A stretch of 32,669 nucleotides of DNA from Candidatus Cryptobacteroides merdigallinarum (lineage in GTDB: Bacteria > Bacteroidota > Bacteroidia > Bacteroidales > UBA932), in contig JADIMQ010000081.1 of assembly GCA_017694655.1 (NCBI GenBank), positions 1 to 32,669 of the forward strand, in the 5' to 3' direction. Positions within the stretch are counted from its first letter, which is position 1. Each line of letters opens with the position of its first letter. Below, piece after piece: positions 1 through 8,086 of the stretch. The position numbers were made by a program, and so were the translations under genes. The notes under the pieces were generated by a model. It was not told the DNA's origin. It did no database searches and saw nothing but the letters and a program-made list of their open reading frames with translations.

Positions 1-1366
1 CGAGGCCGACGTCCATCAGGAAGGATATCCTGTCTTTCAGTTCCTTGAGTATGTCCCGGGCTATGAGCCTTTCCCTTTGCCCCAGCTTGCCGTCGAGGGA
101 GTCCACCCAGTCCTTCAGGTGTGAAATCTCCATGGCCGAGACCTCCGATATGGTCTTGCCGTCAATCTTGAAATACTGCGTGTCCTGGTTGAGCCTTGTC
201 CCGTGGCACACCGGGCATACTATCTTTTCGGTGATGTTACCGGTTATGCCGGGGAAGGACACCATTTCGGAGGAGGCCCCTTCCCCGACCCTGAAAAGCT
301 CGTCCGAGCCGTATATGATCAGGGTGACGGCCTCTTCAGGTATCTCGTCTATCGGTGAATATATGGAAAAGTTGTATTTTCTGGCTATGGACCTTATTAT
401 GTCGAACTTCTTCGTCTCCCGGACCTTGCCCAGCGGTACAATGCCGCCGTCGGCTATCGACACCGAGGTGTCCGGGATTATGCTGCCGATGTTTATGTCC
501 ACAATCATCCCGAGCCCCTTGCAGTGCGGGCAGTAGCCCTGGGGCGAATTGAAGGAGAAGGAGTGAGGGGCAGGCTCCGCGAGGGAGAGCCCTGTGTCGG
601 GGCAGACGAGGTGCTTGGAGAAATGGCTCACGGCGGCTGTCTCCATGTCCAGTACGGCGAGAGAGCCTTTCCCTATGTTCAGGGCGGACATCACCGAGTC
701 CCGGATACGTTTCCCGTCACTTGCCTCCGGCTTCAGCTTGTCGACGACGAGCTCTATGAAATGGGCCTTGTACCTGTCCAGGGCCGTCACCTGGTTCAGC
801 TCCTGTATCTCCGAATCTATCCTCACCTGCGTGTATCCCCGTCTGCGCAGCTGGTCGAAGAGCTCCCGGTAGTGCCCCTTCCTTCCCTTGACGAGCGGGG
901 CGAGGAGGATGCATTTCCTGCCGCGGTAGTTCTCCATTATCAGGGACACTATCTGTTCGTCGGTGTACCTTGCCATTTCCTTGCCCGTGGCCGGGGAATA
1001 GGCTTTCGAGGCCCTCGCGTAGAGGAGGCGGAGGAAGTCGTAGATCTCGGTAATTGTCCCCACCGTGGACCTCGGGTTGTTCCCTGTGGTCTTCTGCTCT
1101 ATCGCGATTATCGGGCTGAGCCCGGTTATGCTCTCCACTTCCGGTTTCCCGAGTATGCCCATGAACTGCTTCGCGTACGTGGAGAGGGTGTCCATATAGC
1201 GTCTCTGGCCTTCGGCGTAGATGGTGTCGAAGGCAAGGGAGGACTTCCCGCTGCCGCTCAGCCCGGTTATCACAACGAATTCATCCCTCGGGATGTCCAC
1301 CGATATGTTCTTGAGATTGTGGGCCTTTGCCCCCCGTATCTCTATATATTCCTTTTTCTCTGCCAT
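1..1366 (-). CDS. uvrA: Excinuclease ABC subunit A, 5' part (cut by window edge)
   Basis: UvrA is the damage-recognition ATPase of nucleotide excision repair and works as a dimer with UvrB. About 455 N-terminal residues are present, roughly half of a usual 940-residue UvrA; the rest lies left of the window. The start is the ATG at 1366, giving a protein that begins MAEKKEYIEIRGA. The first ABC half shows the P-loop GLSGSGKSS at about residues 35-43 and GLSPIIAIEQK at about 82-92. The zinc-module region reads CPDTG, then FSFNSPQGYCPHC. The first knuckle therefore lacks the second Cys of the E. coli CxxC; from memory this is common in Bacteroidota UvrA, so I do not read it as damage. A later CPVCHGTRL element is also present. 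The MBL-fold gene ends 27 nt upstream, so the two are probably co-transcribed. Confidence 0.95.
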   Translation of the reverse strand, partial: MAEKKEYIEIRGAKAHNLKNISVDIPRDEFVVITGLSGSGKSSLAFDTIYAEGQRRYMDTLSTYAKQFMGILGKPEVESITGLSPIIAIEQKTTGNNPRSTVGTITEIYDFLRLLYARASKAYSPATGKEMARYTDEQIVSLIMENYRGRKCILLAPLVKGRKGHYRELFDQLRRRGYTQVRIDSEIQELNQVTALDRYKAHFIELVVDKLKPEASDGKRIRDSVMSALNIGKGSLAVLDMETAAVSHFSKHLVCPDTGLSLAEPAPHSFSFNSPQGYCPHCKGLGMIVDINIGSIIPDTSVSIADGGIVPLGKVRETKKFDIIRSIARKYNFSIYSPIDEIPEEAVTLIIYGSDELFRVGEGASSEMVSFPGITGNITEKIVCPVCHGTRLNQDTQYFKIDGKTISEVSAMEISHLKDWVDSLDGKLGQRERLIARDILKELKDRISFLMDVGL

Positions 1367-1393
1367 CTTATGCGTATGGGGCTTTCCATTCCT

Positions 1394-2056
1394 TCAAGCT
1401 TCATCTGCCGGAAGGTTGAACGGCTGCAGGAAAGGGTTCTTCGTATGCTCGTCCGCGACAGTGGTTGCCGGCCCGTGTCCCGGGATGACGTATATGTCCC
1501 CGTCGAGGCACATAAGCCTGATGAGGCTCTTCATCAGGATGTCGTAGTCACCGTCCGGGAGGTCTGTCCTGCCAATGCTGCCTGCAAAGAGGGTGTCTCC
1601 GCTGAACAGGACCTTGTCTGCCTTGTCCAGATAGCATACCCCGCCAGGAGTGTGTCCCGGTGTGTGGAGCACCTCGAAGGCAGTATTGCCGAAGGTGACC
1701 GTGTCCCCGTCGGCCAGGTCTGTGAACTCGGCTTCTACGGCCGGCATCACGAACCCGAAGTTCTTCGCGAAGATGCCGTTAGACGCCAGCGTCCTGCGTT
1801 CCTCCGGATGCATGCAGGCCGGGATGCCGTATTTCCTCGTACAGTCCGTCAGCCCCAGCACGTGGTCGAAATGAGCATGCGTCAGAAGTATTTTCACGGG
1901 CTTCAGCCCTTCCTTTTCTATGTAGCCGTACAGTTCCGCCTTTTCCTCCGCCGTGCCGCAGCCCGGGTCAACAATCACGCATTCCCCGGTCTCATCCCCT
2001 GCCACAATGCAGTACTCGCGGAACTCGTTGAAATAGAATCTCTTTATCTTTATCAT
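1394..2056 (-). CDS. MBL-fold metallo-hydrolase (glyoxalase II-like)
   Basis: This 220-residue protein is a single metallo-beta-lactamase domain with a complete two-metal site. It has THAHFDH (H60, H62, D64, H65), HTPGHTPGG (H136), FSGDTLF (D155) and IPGHGPATT (H195). The length and motif order fit the small glyoxalase II-like/YcbL group, which hydrolyse thioesters such as S-lactoylglutathione. The C-terminal substrate-binding helical domain of true GloB is too short here, so the substrate is unknown. No signal peptide is visible, so it is expected to be cytoplasmic. It lies directly upstream of uvrA on the same strand. A Bacteroidota-type promoter candidate lies at 2128-2158. Confidence 0.88.
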   Translation of the reverse strand: MIKIKRFYFNEFREYCIVAGDETGECVIVDPGCGTAEEKAELYGYIEKEGLKPVKILLTHAHFDHVLGLTDCTRKYGIPACMHPEERRTLASNGIFAKNFGFVMPAVEAEFTDLADGDTVTFGNTAFEVLHTPGHTPGGVCYLDKADKVLFSGDTLFAGSIGRTDLPDGDYDILMKSLIRLMCLDGDIYVIPGHGPATTVADEHTKNPFLQPFNLPADEA

Positions 2057-2127
2057 TTCCAGTCCAGAATAAAATTTTCGGATGCCTTTCAGGCCTGTCT
2101 CCTGTAAATTTCCCGAAAATACTCCAT

Positions 2128-2158
2128 AAAATTTACATTTGAAAATTTAAGGGGCAAT
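2128..2158 (-). promoter_or_regulatory. Candidate promoter for the MBL hydrolase-uvrA pair
   Basis: On the minus strand there is ATTG (2158-2155), a 19-nt spacer and TAAATTTT (2135-2128). This is one mismatch at each element from the Bacteroidota consensus TTTG-N19-21-TAnnTTTG. It lies about 70 nt upstream of the start at 2056, in the 133-nt gap after the ROK gene. The AT-rich setting raises the chance of a coincidental match. Confidence 0.4.
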
Positions 2159-2189
2159 TTCTCCGCGTGCAGTTTCTCCCATGGAGGGG

Positions 2190-3416
2190 CTACAGCTTCC
2201 CGAAGCATTTCCCCCGTGCGATCAGGCAGGCCCCGAGCACGGCTGCCTCGCTCCCTGTCGAGGAGGTCATTACCGGTACGTTCTGGCACATGAGCCGCAG
2301 GGCGTACTTCCTTATTGCCGTTTCAATGGGCTGCAGGAAATAACAGGCCTCAACCGAGGCAAGGTTTCCCCCTATCACTATCGCCTCCGGGTTGAATATG
2401 TTTATGAGTCCGGCGATGAACTCCCCGAGCATGCTCCCCGTCTGGCTCACGAGCTCTATGCACAGCGCGTCTTCCTTCTCTACCGCCCCGGTTATGTCCT
2501 CCGGGGTGATTTCCTCCCCGTCCCTGACCTTTGCCGAGAGTATGGAGGTTTCCCCGTGCCTTATCCTTTCCACGAGCTTGCGGTGTATGGCCCTCATGGA
2601 TATTTCAGTCTCCACGCAACCCTTCTTCCCGCAGTGGCAGAGGATGTTGTTGTCGTAGGAGTGCACGTGCCCGATCTCCCCGGAATACCCGTCCTTGCCG
2701 TAGTAGAGCCTCCCGTCGATGATGATGCCCAGGCCCAGTCCCCAGCCTATGTTGACATAGAGCATGTTGCTGTATTTCCTGCTGGCCCCGGACATATATT
2801 CTCCGTAGGCCATGGCCTTGGTGTCGTTCTCTATGAAGACCCTCATCCCGAGTCTCTCGCTCAGGATGTCCGTCAGCGGGACATCCGACGTCTCCTCGAA
2901 GTTGAAGGTTGTGGCGCTCGTGCCGGTGTTGCTGTTTATCCGTCCGGGGATGTTGATGTTTATGGCGACTATACGCTTCCTGTCGATGCCTTCGAGGGTG
3001 TCTATGAATCCGCATATCTGCTCGCATACGCGGTCGAGTATGTCATGTGTGTTCCTGAGCCTGAAGCTCCTGTCCCTCCATATCCTGACGGGTTTCCCTG
3101 TGAAGTCTATGATGCCGATGCTCAGCTCGAAGCTCCTCATGTCCACCCCGGCGAAATAATACGTGTCGGGGGCTATCCCGTAACGCACCGTCCGGCGCCC
3201 CTTCGTGTGGAGGCTTATCCTCTCTATCTCTGTGATCCTGCCGTCCTTCAGGAGCTCCGCAACGTATTTTGACACCGTTGTCTGACTGTATCCCGTGTCT
3301 TCTGAAATATCGGAGATTATGAAGCTGCCGTGCTTCATCACCCGTCCCAGTATGCTGTCGCGTATGGCCGCGCCCACTGTTCCGCCTTTTCCTGACAAAT
3401 AGAAATCATTTACCAT
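2190..3416 (-). CDS. ROK-family transcriptional regulator, probable sialic acid operon repressor
   Basis: This 408-residue protein has an N-terminal winged helix-turn-helix (about residues 16-75, with ISEDTGYSQTTVSKYVAELLKD as the HTH core, written here in outline only) and a C-terminal ROK sugar-sensing domain. The ROK zinc site is complete: H250 in GEIGH, then C260, C262 and C267 in CHCGKKGCVE. The sugar-binding acidic motif ENDT (N197, D198) is kept. The kinase phosphate motif DxGGT is replaced by GVDMRSFEL at about 90-98, so this should be a regulator rather than a kinase. It is divergent from the nan operon across a 383-nt control region. By analogy with NagC/Mlc and Bacteroidota nan loci, I infer that it senses ManNAc, GlcNAc or a related sugar and represses the nan promoter, and possibly its own. 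Confidence 0.9.
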   Translation of the reverse strand: MVNDFYLSGKGGTVGAAIRDSILGRVMKHGSFIISDISEDTGYSQTTVSKYVAELLKDGRITEIERISLHTKGRRTVRYGIAPDTYYFAGVDMRSFELSIGIIDFTGKPVRIWRDRSFRLRNTHDILDRVCEQICGFIDTLEGIDRKRIVAININIPGRINSNTGTSATTFNFEETSDVPLTDILSERLGMRVFIENDTKAMAYGEYMSGASRKYSNMLYVNIGWGLGLGIIIDGRLYYGKDGYSGEIGHVHSYDNNILCHCGKKGCVETEISMRAIHRKLVERIRHGETSILSAKVRDGEEITPEDITGAVEKEDALCIELVSQTGSMLGEFIAGLINIFNPEAIVIGGNLASVEACYFLQPIETAIRKYALRLMCQNVPVMTSSTGSEAAVLGACLIARGKCFGKL

Positions 3417-3439
3417 GGTCTTTCCTGCTTTGGGTTATA

Positions 3440-3470
3440 CAAAGATAATTTTTTTCCGGTCAGGGACAAA
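3440..3470 (-). promoter_or_regulatory. Promoter of the ROK regulator
   Basis: On the minus strand, TTTG (3470-3467), exactly 19 nt, then TATCTTTG (3447-3440) is a full match to the Bacteroidota sigma-ABfr consensus TTTG-N19-21-TAnnTTTG. The -7 element ends only 23 nt before the ATG at 3416, so the 5' leader should be very short (about 15-18 nt). Confidence 0.75.
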
Positions 3471-3679
3471 TTGTAATGCACATAATTTTGATAATTAAAC
3501 AAAATATTGATTATATAATTGAATATATAGGCGATATTTATTTTAAAAATGTAATAATTAAAATTACGTAATAATATGTAAATTTTACTTTAAATTATTA
3601 TTTATTAATAAATTATCTGTTTATATTAAAATTTTATATAAATAAGATATATTTTTAATTAATTTTAATTAAATTTTTT
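3471..3679. promoter_or_regulatory. AT-rich divergent control region of the nan locus
   Basis: This stretch between the two divergent promoters is almost free of G and C, in sharp contrast to the GC-rich genes around it. I see no gene in it. Just upstream of the nanA promoter is an exact tandem repeat of the decamer TTTTAATTAA (3653-3662 and 3663-3672), which puts two TTAATTAA palindromes exactly 10 bp apart. Likely roles are repressor operator, UP-type activation or binding by a nucleoid protein; the sequence does not decide between them. Confidence 0.6.
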
Positions 3680-3710
3680 ATTGCCTAAATAAAATGTTTT
3701 TATAGATTTG
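3680..3710 (+). promoter_or_regulatory. Promoter of the nan (sialic acid) operon
   Basis: ATTG (3680-3683), a 19-nt spacer and TAGATTTG (3703-3710) match the Bacteroidota promoter consensus with one mismatch in the -33 box. Transcription would start near 3716 and leave a leader of about 85 nt before the lyase ATG at 3800. The tandem TTTTAATTAA decamers end 7 nt upstream of the -33 box. Confidence 0.7.
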
Positions 3711-3737
3711 TTGAGACTAATCAGGCGGATGCCGTTG

Positions 3738-3777
3738 TCCCTGACGGGTTTTCAGGGGGAGACAGCAGCCTCTGCTG
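3738..3777 (+). other. Two hairpins in the nan operon 5' leader
   Basis: Hairpin 1 pairs CCCTGA (3739-3744) with TCAGGG (3752-3757), loop of 7 nt. Hairpin 2 pairs CAGCAG (3763-3768) with CTGCTG (3772-3777), loop of 3 nt. Both lie between the inferred transcription start and the lyase ATG. No T-run follows either one, so they are not classical terminators. They may protect the 5' end of the mRNA or affect translation. Confidence 0.45.
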
Positions 3778-3799
3778 ACAAATTTCAAACTGTATCGGT

Positions 3800-4717
3800 A
3801 TGGAAAAAATCAAAGGATTGATCGATGCTCCGTTCACACCTTTCGATGCGGACGGGAACGTGGATTTCGGCCCTGTCCCGGAATATGCGGCAATGCTGCA
3901 CAAGAACGGGCTGAAGGGTGTCTTCATCAACGGATCTTCCGGGGAAGGCTACATGCTGACGCCGGAGGAGAGGAAGTCTCTGGCCGAGAAGTGGCTCGGC
4001 TGCGTCCCGGAAGGGTTCAAGGTAATAGTTCATGTCGGAAGCTGCTGCCTGAAGGAAAGCGTGGACCTTGCGGCCCATGCAGCCGCTTCAGGGGCCTGGG
4101 GCATAGGCGCCATGGCTCCTCCCTTCCCAAAGATAGGGAGGATAGAAGAACTTGTGAAATATTGCGAGGCCATAGCTGCGGCTGCGCCGGACCTGCCTTT
4201 CTACTATTACCATATACCTGCCTTCAACGGGGCCTATCTGCCGATGCTTGATTTCCTGAAGGCGGTGGACGGGCGTATCCCAAATTTCGCCGGCATAAAG
4301 TACACATACGAGAGCCTCTATGAGTATAACCAGTGCCGGCTGTACAAGGACGGCAAGTTCGACATGCTGCACGGGCAGGATGAGACCCTGCTCCCGAGCC
4401 TGGCCCAGGGAGGCGCACAGGGCGGAATAGGCGGCACGACAAACTACAACGGCCGTGAGCTGACAGGAATCCTCGAGGCCTGGGAGCGCGGGGATCTCGA
4501 GACTGCCCGCGAGAAGCAGAACTTCGCCCAGGCTGTGATAAATGTGATATGCAACTACAGGGGCAATATAGTGGCCGGGAAACGGATCATGAAGCTCATA
4601 GGCCTGGACCTCGGCCGGAACCGGGTCCCGTTCCGCAACATGACCGCAGAGGAGGAAGCCTCCATGAAGAAGGAACTGGAGGCCATAGATTTCTTCTCCA
4701 GGTGCAACAGGTTCTGA
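3800..4717 (+). CDS. nanA: N-acetylneuraminate lyase (nanL of Bacteroides)
   Basis: This 305-residue class I aldolase of the DapA/NanA family cleaves N-acetylneuraminate to ManNAc and pyruvate in the cytoplasm. The Schiff-base lysine is K167 in GIKYTY. The catalytic tyrosine is Y137 in YYYHIP, a pattern that separates sialate lyases from dihydrodipicolinate synthases. The pyruvate-binding GSSGEG lies at 45-50 and GGTTNYNG follows near 215. Length matches the family, and the ATG start leads straight into the conserved PFTPF segment. It is the first gene of the operon, about 85 nt after the inferred transcription start. It supplies ManNAc for the epimerase encoded third in the operon. Confidence 0.96.
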   Translation: MEKIKGLIDAPFTPFDADGNVDFGPVPEYAAMLHKNGLKGVFINGSSGEGYMLTPEERKSLAEKWLGCVPEGFKVIVHVGSCCLKESVDLAAHAAASGAWGIGAMAPPFPKIGRIEELVKYCEAIAAAAPDLPFYYYHIPAFNGAYLPMLDFLKAVDGRIPNFAGIKYTYESLYEYNQCRLYKDGKFDMLHGQDETLLPSLAQGGAQGGIGGTTNYNGRELTGILEAWERGDLETAREKQNFAQAVINVICNYRGNIVAGKRIMKLIGLDLGRNRVPFRNMTAEEEASMKKELEAIDFFSRCNRF

Positions 4718-4750
4718 CACTACAATGGACACTGATACTATATAATCAAT

Positions 4751-6854
4751 ATGAAGCACTCATTATCAATCATGAAAACCGCCGCTTTTCCTGTAATTGC
4801 GGCGCTGGCCGTATCCTGTGCGGAGGATTACAGGTATGACTATTCCTCTCCTGCCGAAAATACGGTGACACTCAAGTGCACGGCCGAAGTGGACGGCGCT
4901 CCGGTATCATGGGCGACCTCCAGCCGGATCGGCCTTTTCTGTGACGCCCTCGGTCTCTCGAACGAGCCCGTGACGGCTTCCGCGGCTTCCGCAGGGACCG
5001 CGACCGGAATGTTCTACCTGGATTCCCGATGGGGGGGGGGTAGATGCCGGAAACCATAAATTCCTTGTATATTATCCTTATTCAGAGACAAACGTTTCCT
5101 CGAAACTGACCGGGACACTGGCTTCCCAGCAGTCACAGGCCGGGACATCTTCCACACATCTTCTGCAATATTCCCTGCTTGCTGCATCGGTGGACACGGA
5201 GGCGAAAGCCACAGGTGAGGCGGTGGACGTCACCCTGGAAAACGTGTTTGACGTGATGCACATATCCGTATCTTCGTCAAAATACGAAGGGTGGAACCTC
5301 GAGTCCGTAAGCATCAATGTGCCCGGCGCCACCCTTACCGGGGACTGGACCTACGATATAGGGACCGGCAGCCTGGAAATGACAGGCGGCGAAGCCCCGG
5401 GAATAACCCTCAATGTGGCGGACTTCACCCTAGGAGGGAAGTTTACTGGCTACGCTGTCGTGTCCATGCCGGCGGATGCCTCCTCATGCGAGGTGGTCGT
5501 GAACGTCTCCAAGGGCGACGAGGCGTACTCACTGACCGGTAGCGGAGTGGCATTCAGCGGGAATATGGACCTGCAGATAGACGGGTACGATGAGTCTGTG
5601 CTCGAGGACAGTGCCGTAGACCTGAGCCAGTACGACGGCAGGACTGTCACGGCCAACTGCTACGTGGCTGGTCTCGCCGGTACGCAGTACAAGTTCCCGG
5701 CAACTGTCATGGGCAACGGGGTCACGACCCCTGCCACACCAGGCTATTCACAGAACGGGGATGCTGCCGGAATCATTCCTGAGACTCTCTCGCCGGCCTC
5801 GGCTGCGATACTCTGGCAGACAGAGCCGGGTCTCTTGACGGACGTGCGCCTGCGCAGCGGCTATGTCTACTTCACCACCGCCGGGGAAACCGGGACCGGA
5901 CTCCGCCAGGGGAATGCCGTAATCGCGGTGTACGACGCCGCCGGATACATAATCTGGAGCTGGCATATATGGGTGACGGATGCGGATCTCGAAGGCAGTG
6001 CCGTGACATATACCATACATGACAAATATTCGCAGTATACGGAATATCTCAATCCTGTCCTGATGGACCGCAACCTCGGGGCCACCACGGACCAGCTTAC
6101 CAATGTCTCTGGAGACAACGGCTCATACGGGCTGATGTACCAGTGGGGAAGGAAAGACCCGTTCCCTGGCCCGGACGACAACGGCTATACTTCAACATCC
6201 TACAGGTCTACCTATGACGCCTCGGGAGAGCTGCTTTCTCCTCTGCCGTCTTCGGATTCCGGCTCCCCGTTCGCCTCGGAATGGTCTGCCGTGACGGTCG
6301 GGTTCAGCGATGCAGACAAGAACAGGTATCCAATGGCGTTCGTATATACTGCCCCGATGTGGACGGCGGAAGTCCACGACGACTACTGGGGGAACCCGTA
6401 TTCCGAGGCTTCGTCGAACGAGTCGGGACACAAGACCATCTATGACCCGTGTCCTCCGGGATGGAGGGTGCCTCACAGCTATGCCTGGACAGGCCTTACC
6501 GATGCCGGGAATGATGGCCTGAAGAGCAATTTCGGACAATGGCACGTATCCTGGGGCGGAACTTTCGCCTCTGACGCGGAATACCAGGCTTATATCAAGG
6601 AAAACGGTGGGCTCGTATTCAATACCGGCGCAGGCAGCGCCACATATCCGATGAGCGGCATGATATTCAACAACGGCGGCAAGCTCCAGCTGTTCAGGGT
6701 CGGGAACTATGTGCAGGGATGCTGGACGAACATGCCGAACACCAACAATAACGCATTCCGCTTCTATTTCGACTATGCCAACCTCAACCTGAGGAACAAC
6801 AACGCGAGGATAATCGGCCATGCAGTGCGCTGCATGAAGGATACCGGTTATTGA
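4751..6854 (+). pseudogene. Fimbrillin/FISUMP surface lipoprotein, out of frame at a G10 tract
   Basis: Two fragments form one protein broken by a single base. The first frame (4751-5059) starts with a lipoprotein signal, lipobox ending at C23 followed by AED, which could favour surface export, and enters a fimbrillin-like domain with RIGLFCD. It then reaches ten G (5031-5040) and stops after 102 residues. The other frame runs without a stop from the G tract to 6854 and continues the same domain with VYYPYSE. With nine G the joined protein is 700 residues. The C-terminal part is FISUMP-like, with ANCYVAG, MDRNLGATT (about 438-446), YQWGRKDPF and DPCPPGWRVP (about 565-574). Such lipoproteins commonly serve as adhesins or surface glycan-binding proteins; I infer a sialoglycan-binding or adhesive role from its operon position. 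It may be a phase-off gene, a true pseudogene, or a sequencing error. A second possible start is Met8 (4772). Confidence 0.8.
5031..5040. repeat. G10 homopolymer, candidate slipped-strand phase switch
   Basis: Ten consecutive G lie at codon 94 onward of the fimbrillin/FISUMP gene. Nine or twelve G give one long open frame; ten or eleven give early stop. It is the longest G or C run I see in the window; the next is six C at 1330-1335. Confidence 0.85.
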
Positions 6855-6885
6855 TTGCGCATACATCACTAATTATATCTCATTC

Positions 6886-8085
6886 ATGACAGATAATCAG
6901 AAAACATTTCTCGAGACCTGCAGGGACCTCTATATGGGTGGCCTGCAGGCCGATATCCTGCCGTTCTGGCTGGAACACGGCCTTGACAGGGAGCACGGTG
7001 GTGTGTACACCTGCCTGGACCGGGACGGGAGACTGATGGACGGTACAAAGTCCGTATGGTTCCAGGGGCGTTTCGGCTTCGTGATGTCCAGGGCTTACCG
7101 TACGGCCGGAGGCCGGAAAGAGTGGCTCGACGCCGCAAAAAGTGCCCTGGAGTTCATTGAAAGGCACTGTATCGACGCTGACGGACACATGTTCTTCTCC
7201 GTTACCGCTGACGGGCGGCCGGTGCAGAAAAGGCGCTATGTCTTCTCGGAATGCTTCGCGGCCATGGCCATGGCCGAGTATTCCGCCGCGTCCGGGGATG
7301 CGGGATATGCAGAGAAAGCCGTGTCCATGTTCAGGAACATCCTCAGGATGCTCTCCACTCCTGGCTTCCTCCCGCCGAAGACATACATCCCGTCCCAGGC
7401 CCATTCCATCACCATGATGCTCATAAATGTGGCAATGGTAGTGAAGGAAGTCTCCTCTGACCCGGTGCTGGATGCCCGGATAGACAGGTCCATAGATGCT
7501 CTTGCAAGATATTTCATGCATCCGGAGTTCAGGACCATACTCGAGACGGTCGGGCCTGGGGGCGAGTTCATCGACACCTGCGACGGGAGGGTCATCAACC
7601 CGGGCCACTGCATGGAGACCGGCTGGTTCATCCTCGATGTTGCCAGGTCCCGCGGGTGGGACCGCAGTCTTGTGGACATGGCCGCCACGGTGATAGACTG
7701 GGCCTGGGACTGGGGCTGGGACATGGAGTACGGCGGGATGATAAATTTCCGCGACTGCCGGAATTTCCCTCCACAGGACTATTCCCAGGACATGAAGTTC
7801 TGGTGGCCGCAGTGCGAGACCATAATCGCATCCCTCTACGCCTACCTCGCCACCGGAGACGGGAAATACCTGGAAATGCACAGGAGGGCGCACGAGTACG
7901 CCTATGCTCACTTTCCTGACGCCGGGCACGGGGAATGGTTCGGATACCTGCACAGGGACGGTACTGTGGCCCAGCCGGCCAAGGGGAACCTGTTCAAGGG
8001 ACCGTTCCACATACCGAGGATGATGATGCAGGCCCATGCCCTGTGCTCTGAAATACTTGAGATGAACAATGCTGACAAGAAATGA
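6886..8085 (+). CDS. nanE: N-acylglucosamine/ManNAc 2-epimerase (AGE family)
   Basis: This 399-residue protein is an AGE-family (alpha/alpha)6-barrel epimerase that interconverts ManNAc and GlcNAc. In Bacteroides fragilis this family replaces the NanE/NanK route of enteric bacteria, so no ManNAc kinase is needed. The two catalytic histidines are visible as H241 in NPGHCMETGWF and H375 in KGPFHIPR. Their spacing of 134 residues equals that of H248/H382 in the porcine enzyme. The substrate-binding stretch VWFQGRFGF is at about 58-66. No signal peptide is present, so it is cytoplasmic and acts directly after the lyase. It starts 31 nt after the lipoprotein gene, and its stop lies 1 nt before the sialidase ATG chosen below. 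Confidence 0.93.
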   Translation: MTDNQKTFLETCRDLYMGGLQADILPFWLEHGLDREHGGVYTCLDRDGRLMDGTKSVWFQGRFGFVMSRAYRTAGGRKEWLDAAKSALEFIERHCIDADGHMFFSVTADGRPVQKRRYVFSECFAAMAMAEYSAASGDAGYAEKAVSMFRNILRMLSTPGFLPPKTYIPSQAHSITMMLINVAMVVKEVSSDPVLDARIDRSIDALARYFMHPEFRTILETVGPGGEFIDTCDGRVINPGHCMETGWFILDVARSRGWDRSLVDMAATVIDWAWDWGWDMEYGGMINFRDCRNFPPQDYSQDMKFWWPQCETIIASLYAYLATGDGKYLEMHRRAHEYAYAHFPDAGHGEWFGYLHRDGTVAQPAKGNLFKGPFHIPRMMMQAHALCSEILEMNNADKK

Positions 8086-8086
8086 T

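Noticed and set aside
585..690. Damaged zinc module in uvrA (CPDT in place of CxxC)
   Set aside because: The rest of the gene is intact and this variant is, as far as I recall, usual in Bacteroidota UvrA.
524..2107. Long open frame on the plus strand opposite uvrA and the MBL hydrolase
   Set aside because: It is antisense to two well-supported genes, has no recognisable domain, and arises from the GC-rich codon pattern.
2190..3416. ROK protein as a ManNAc or GlcNAc kinase
   Set aside because: It has a DNA-binding N-terminus and lacks the DxGGT phosphate motif of ROK kinases.
3800..4717. Dihydrodipicolinate synthase instead of sialate lyase
   Set aside because: The YYYHIP catalytic region and the nan operon setting fit NanA, not DapA.
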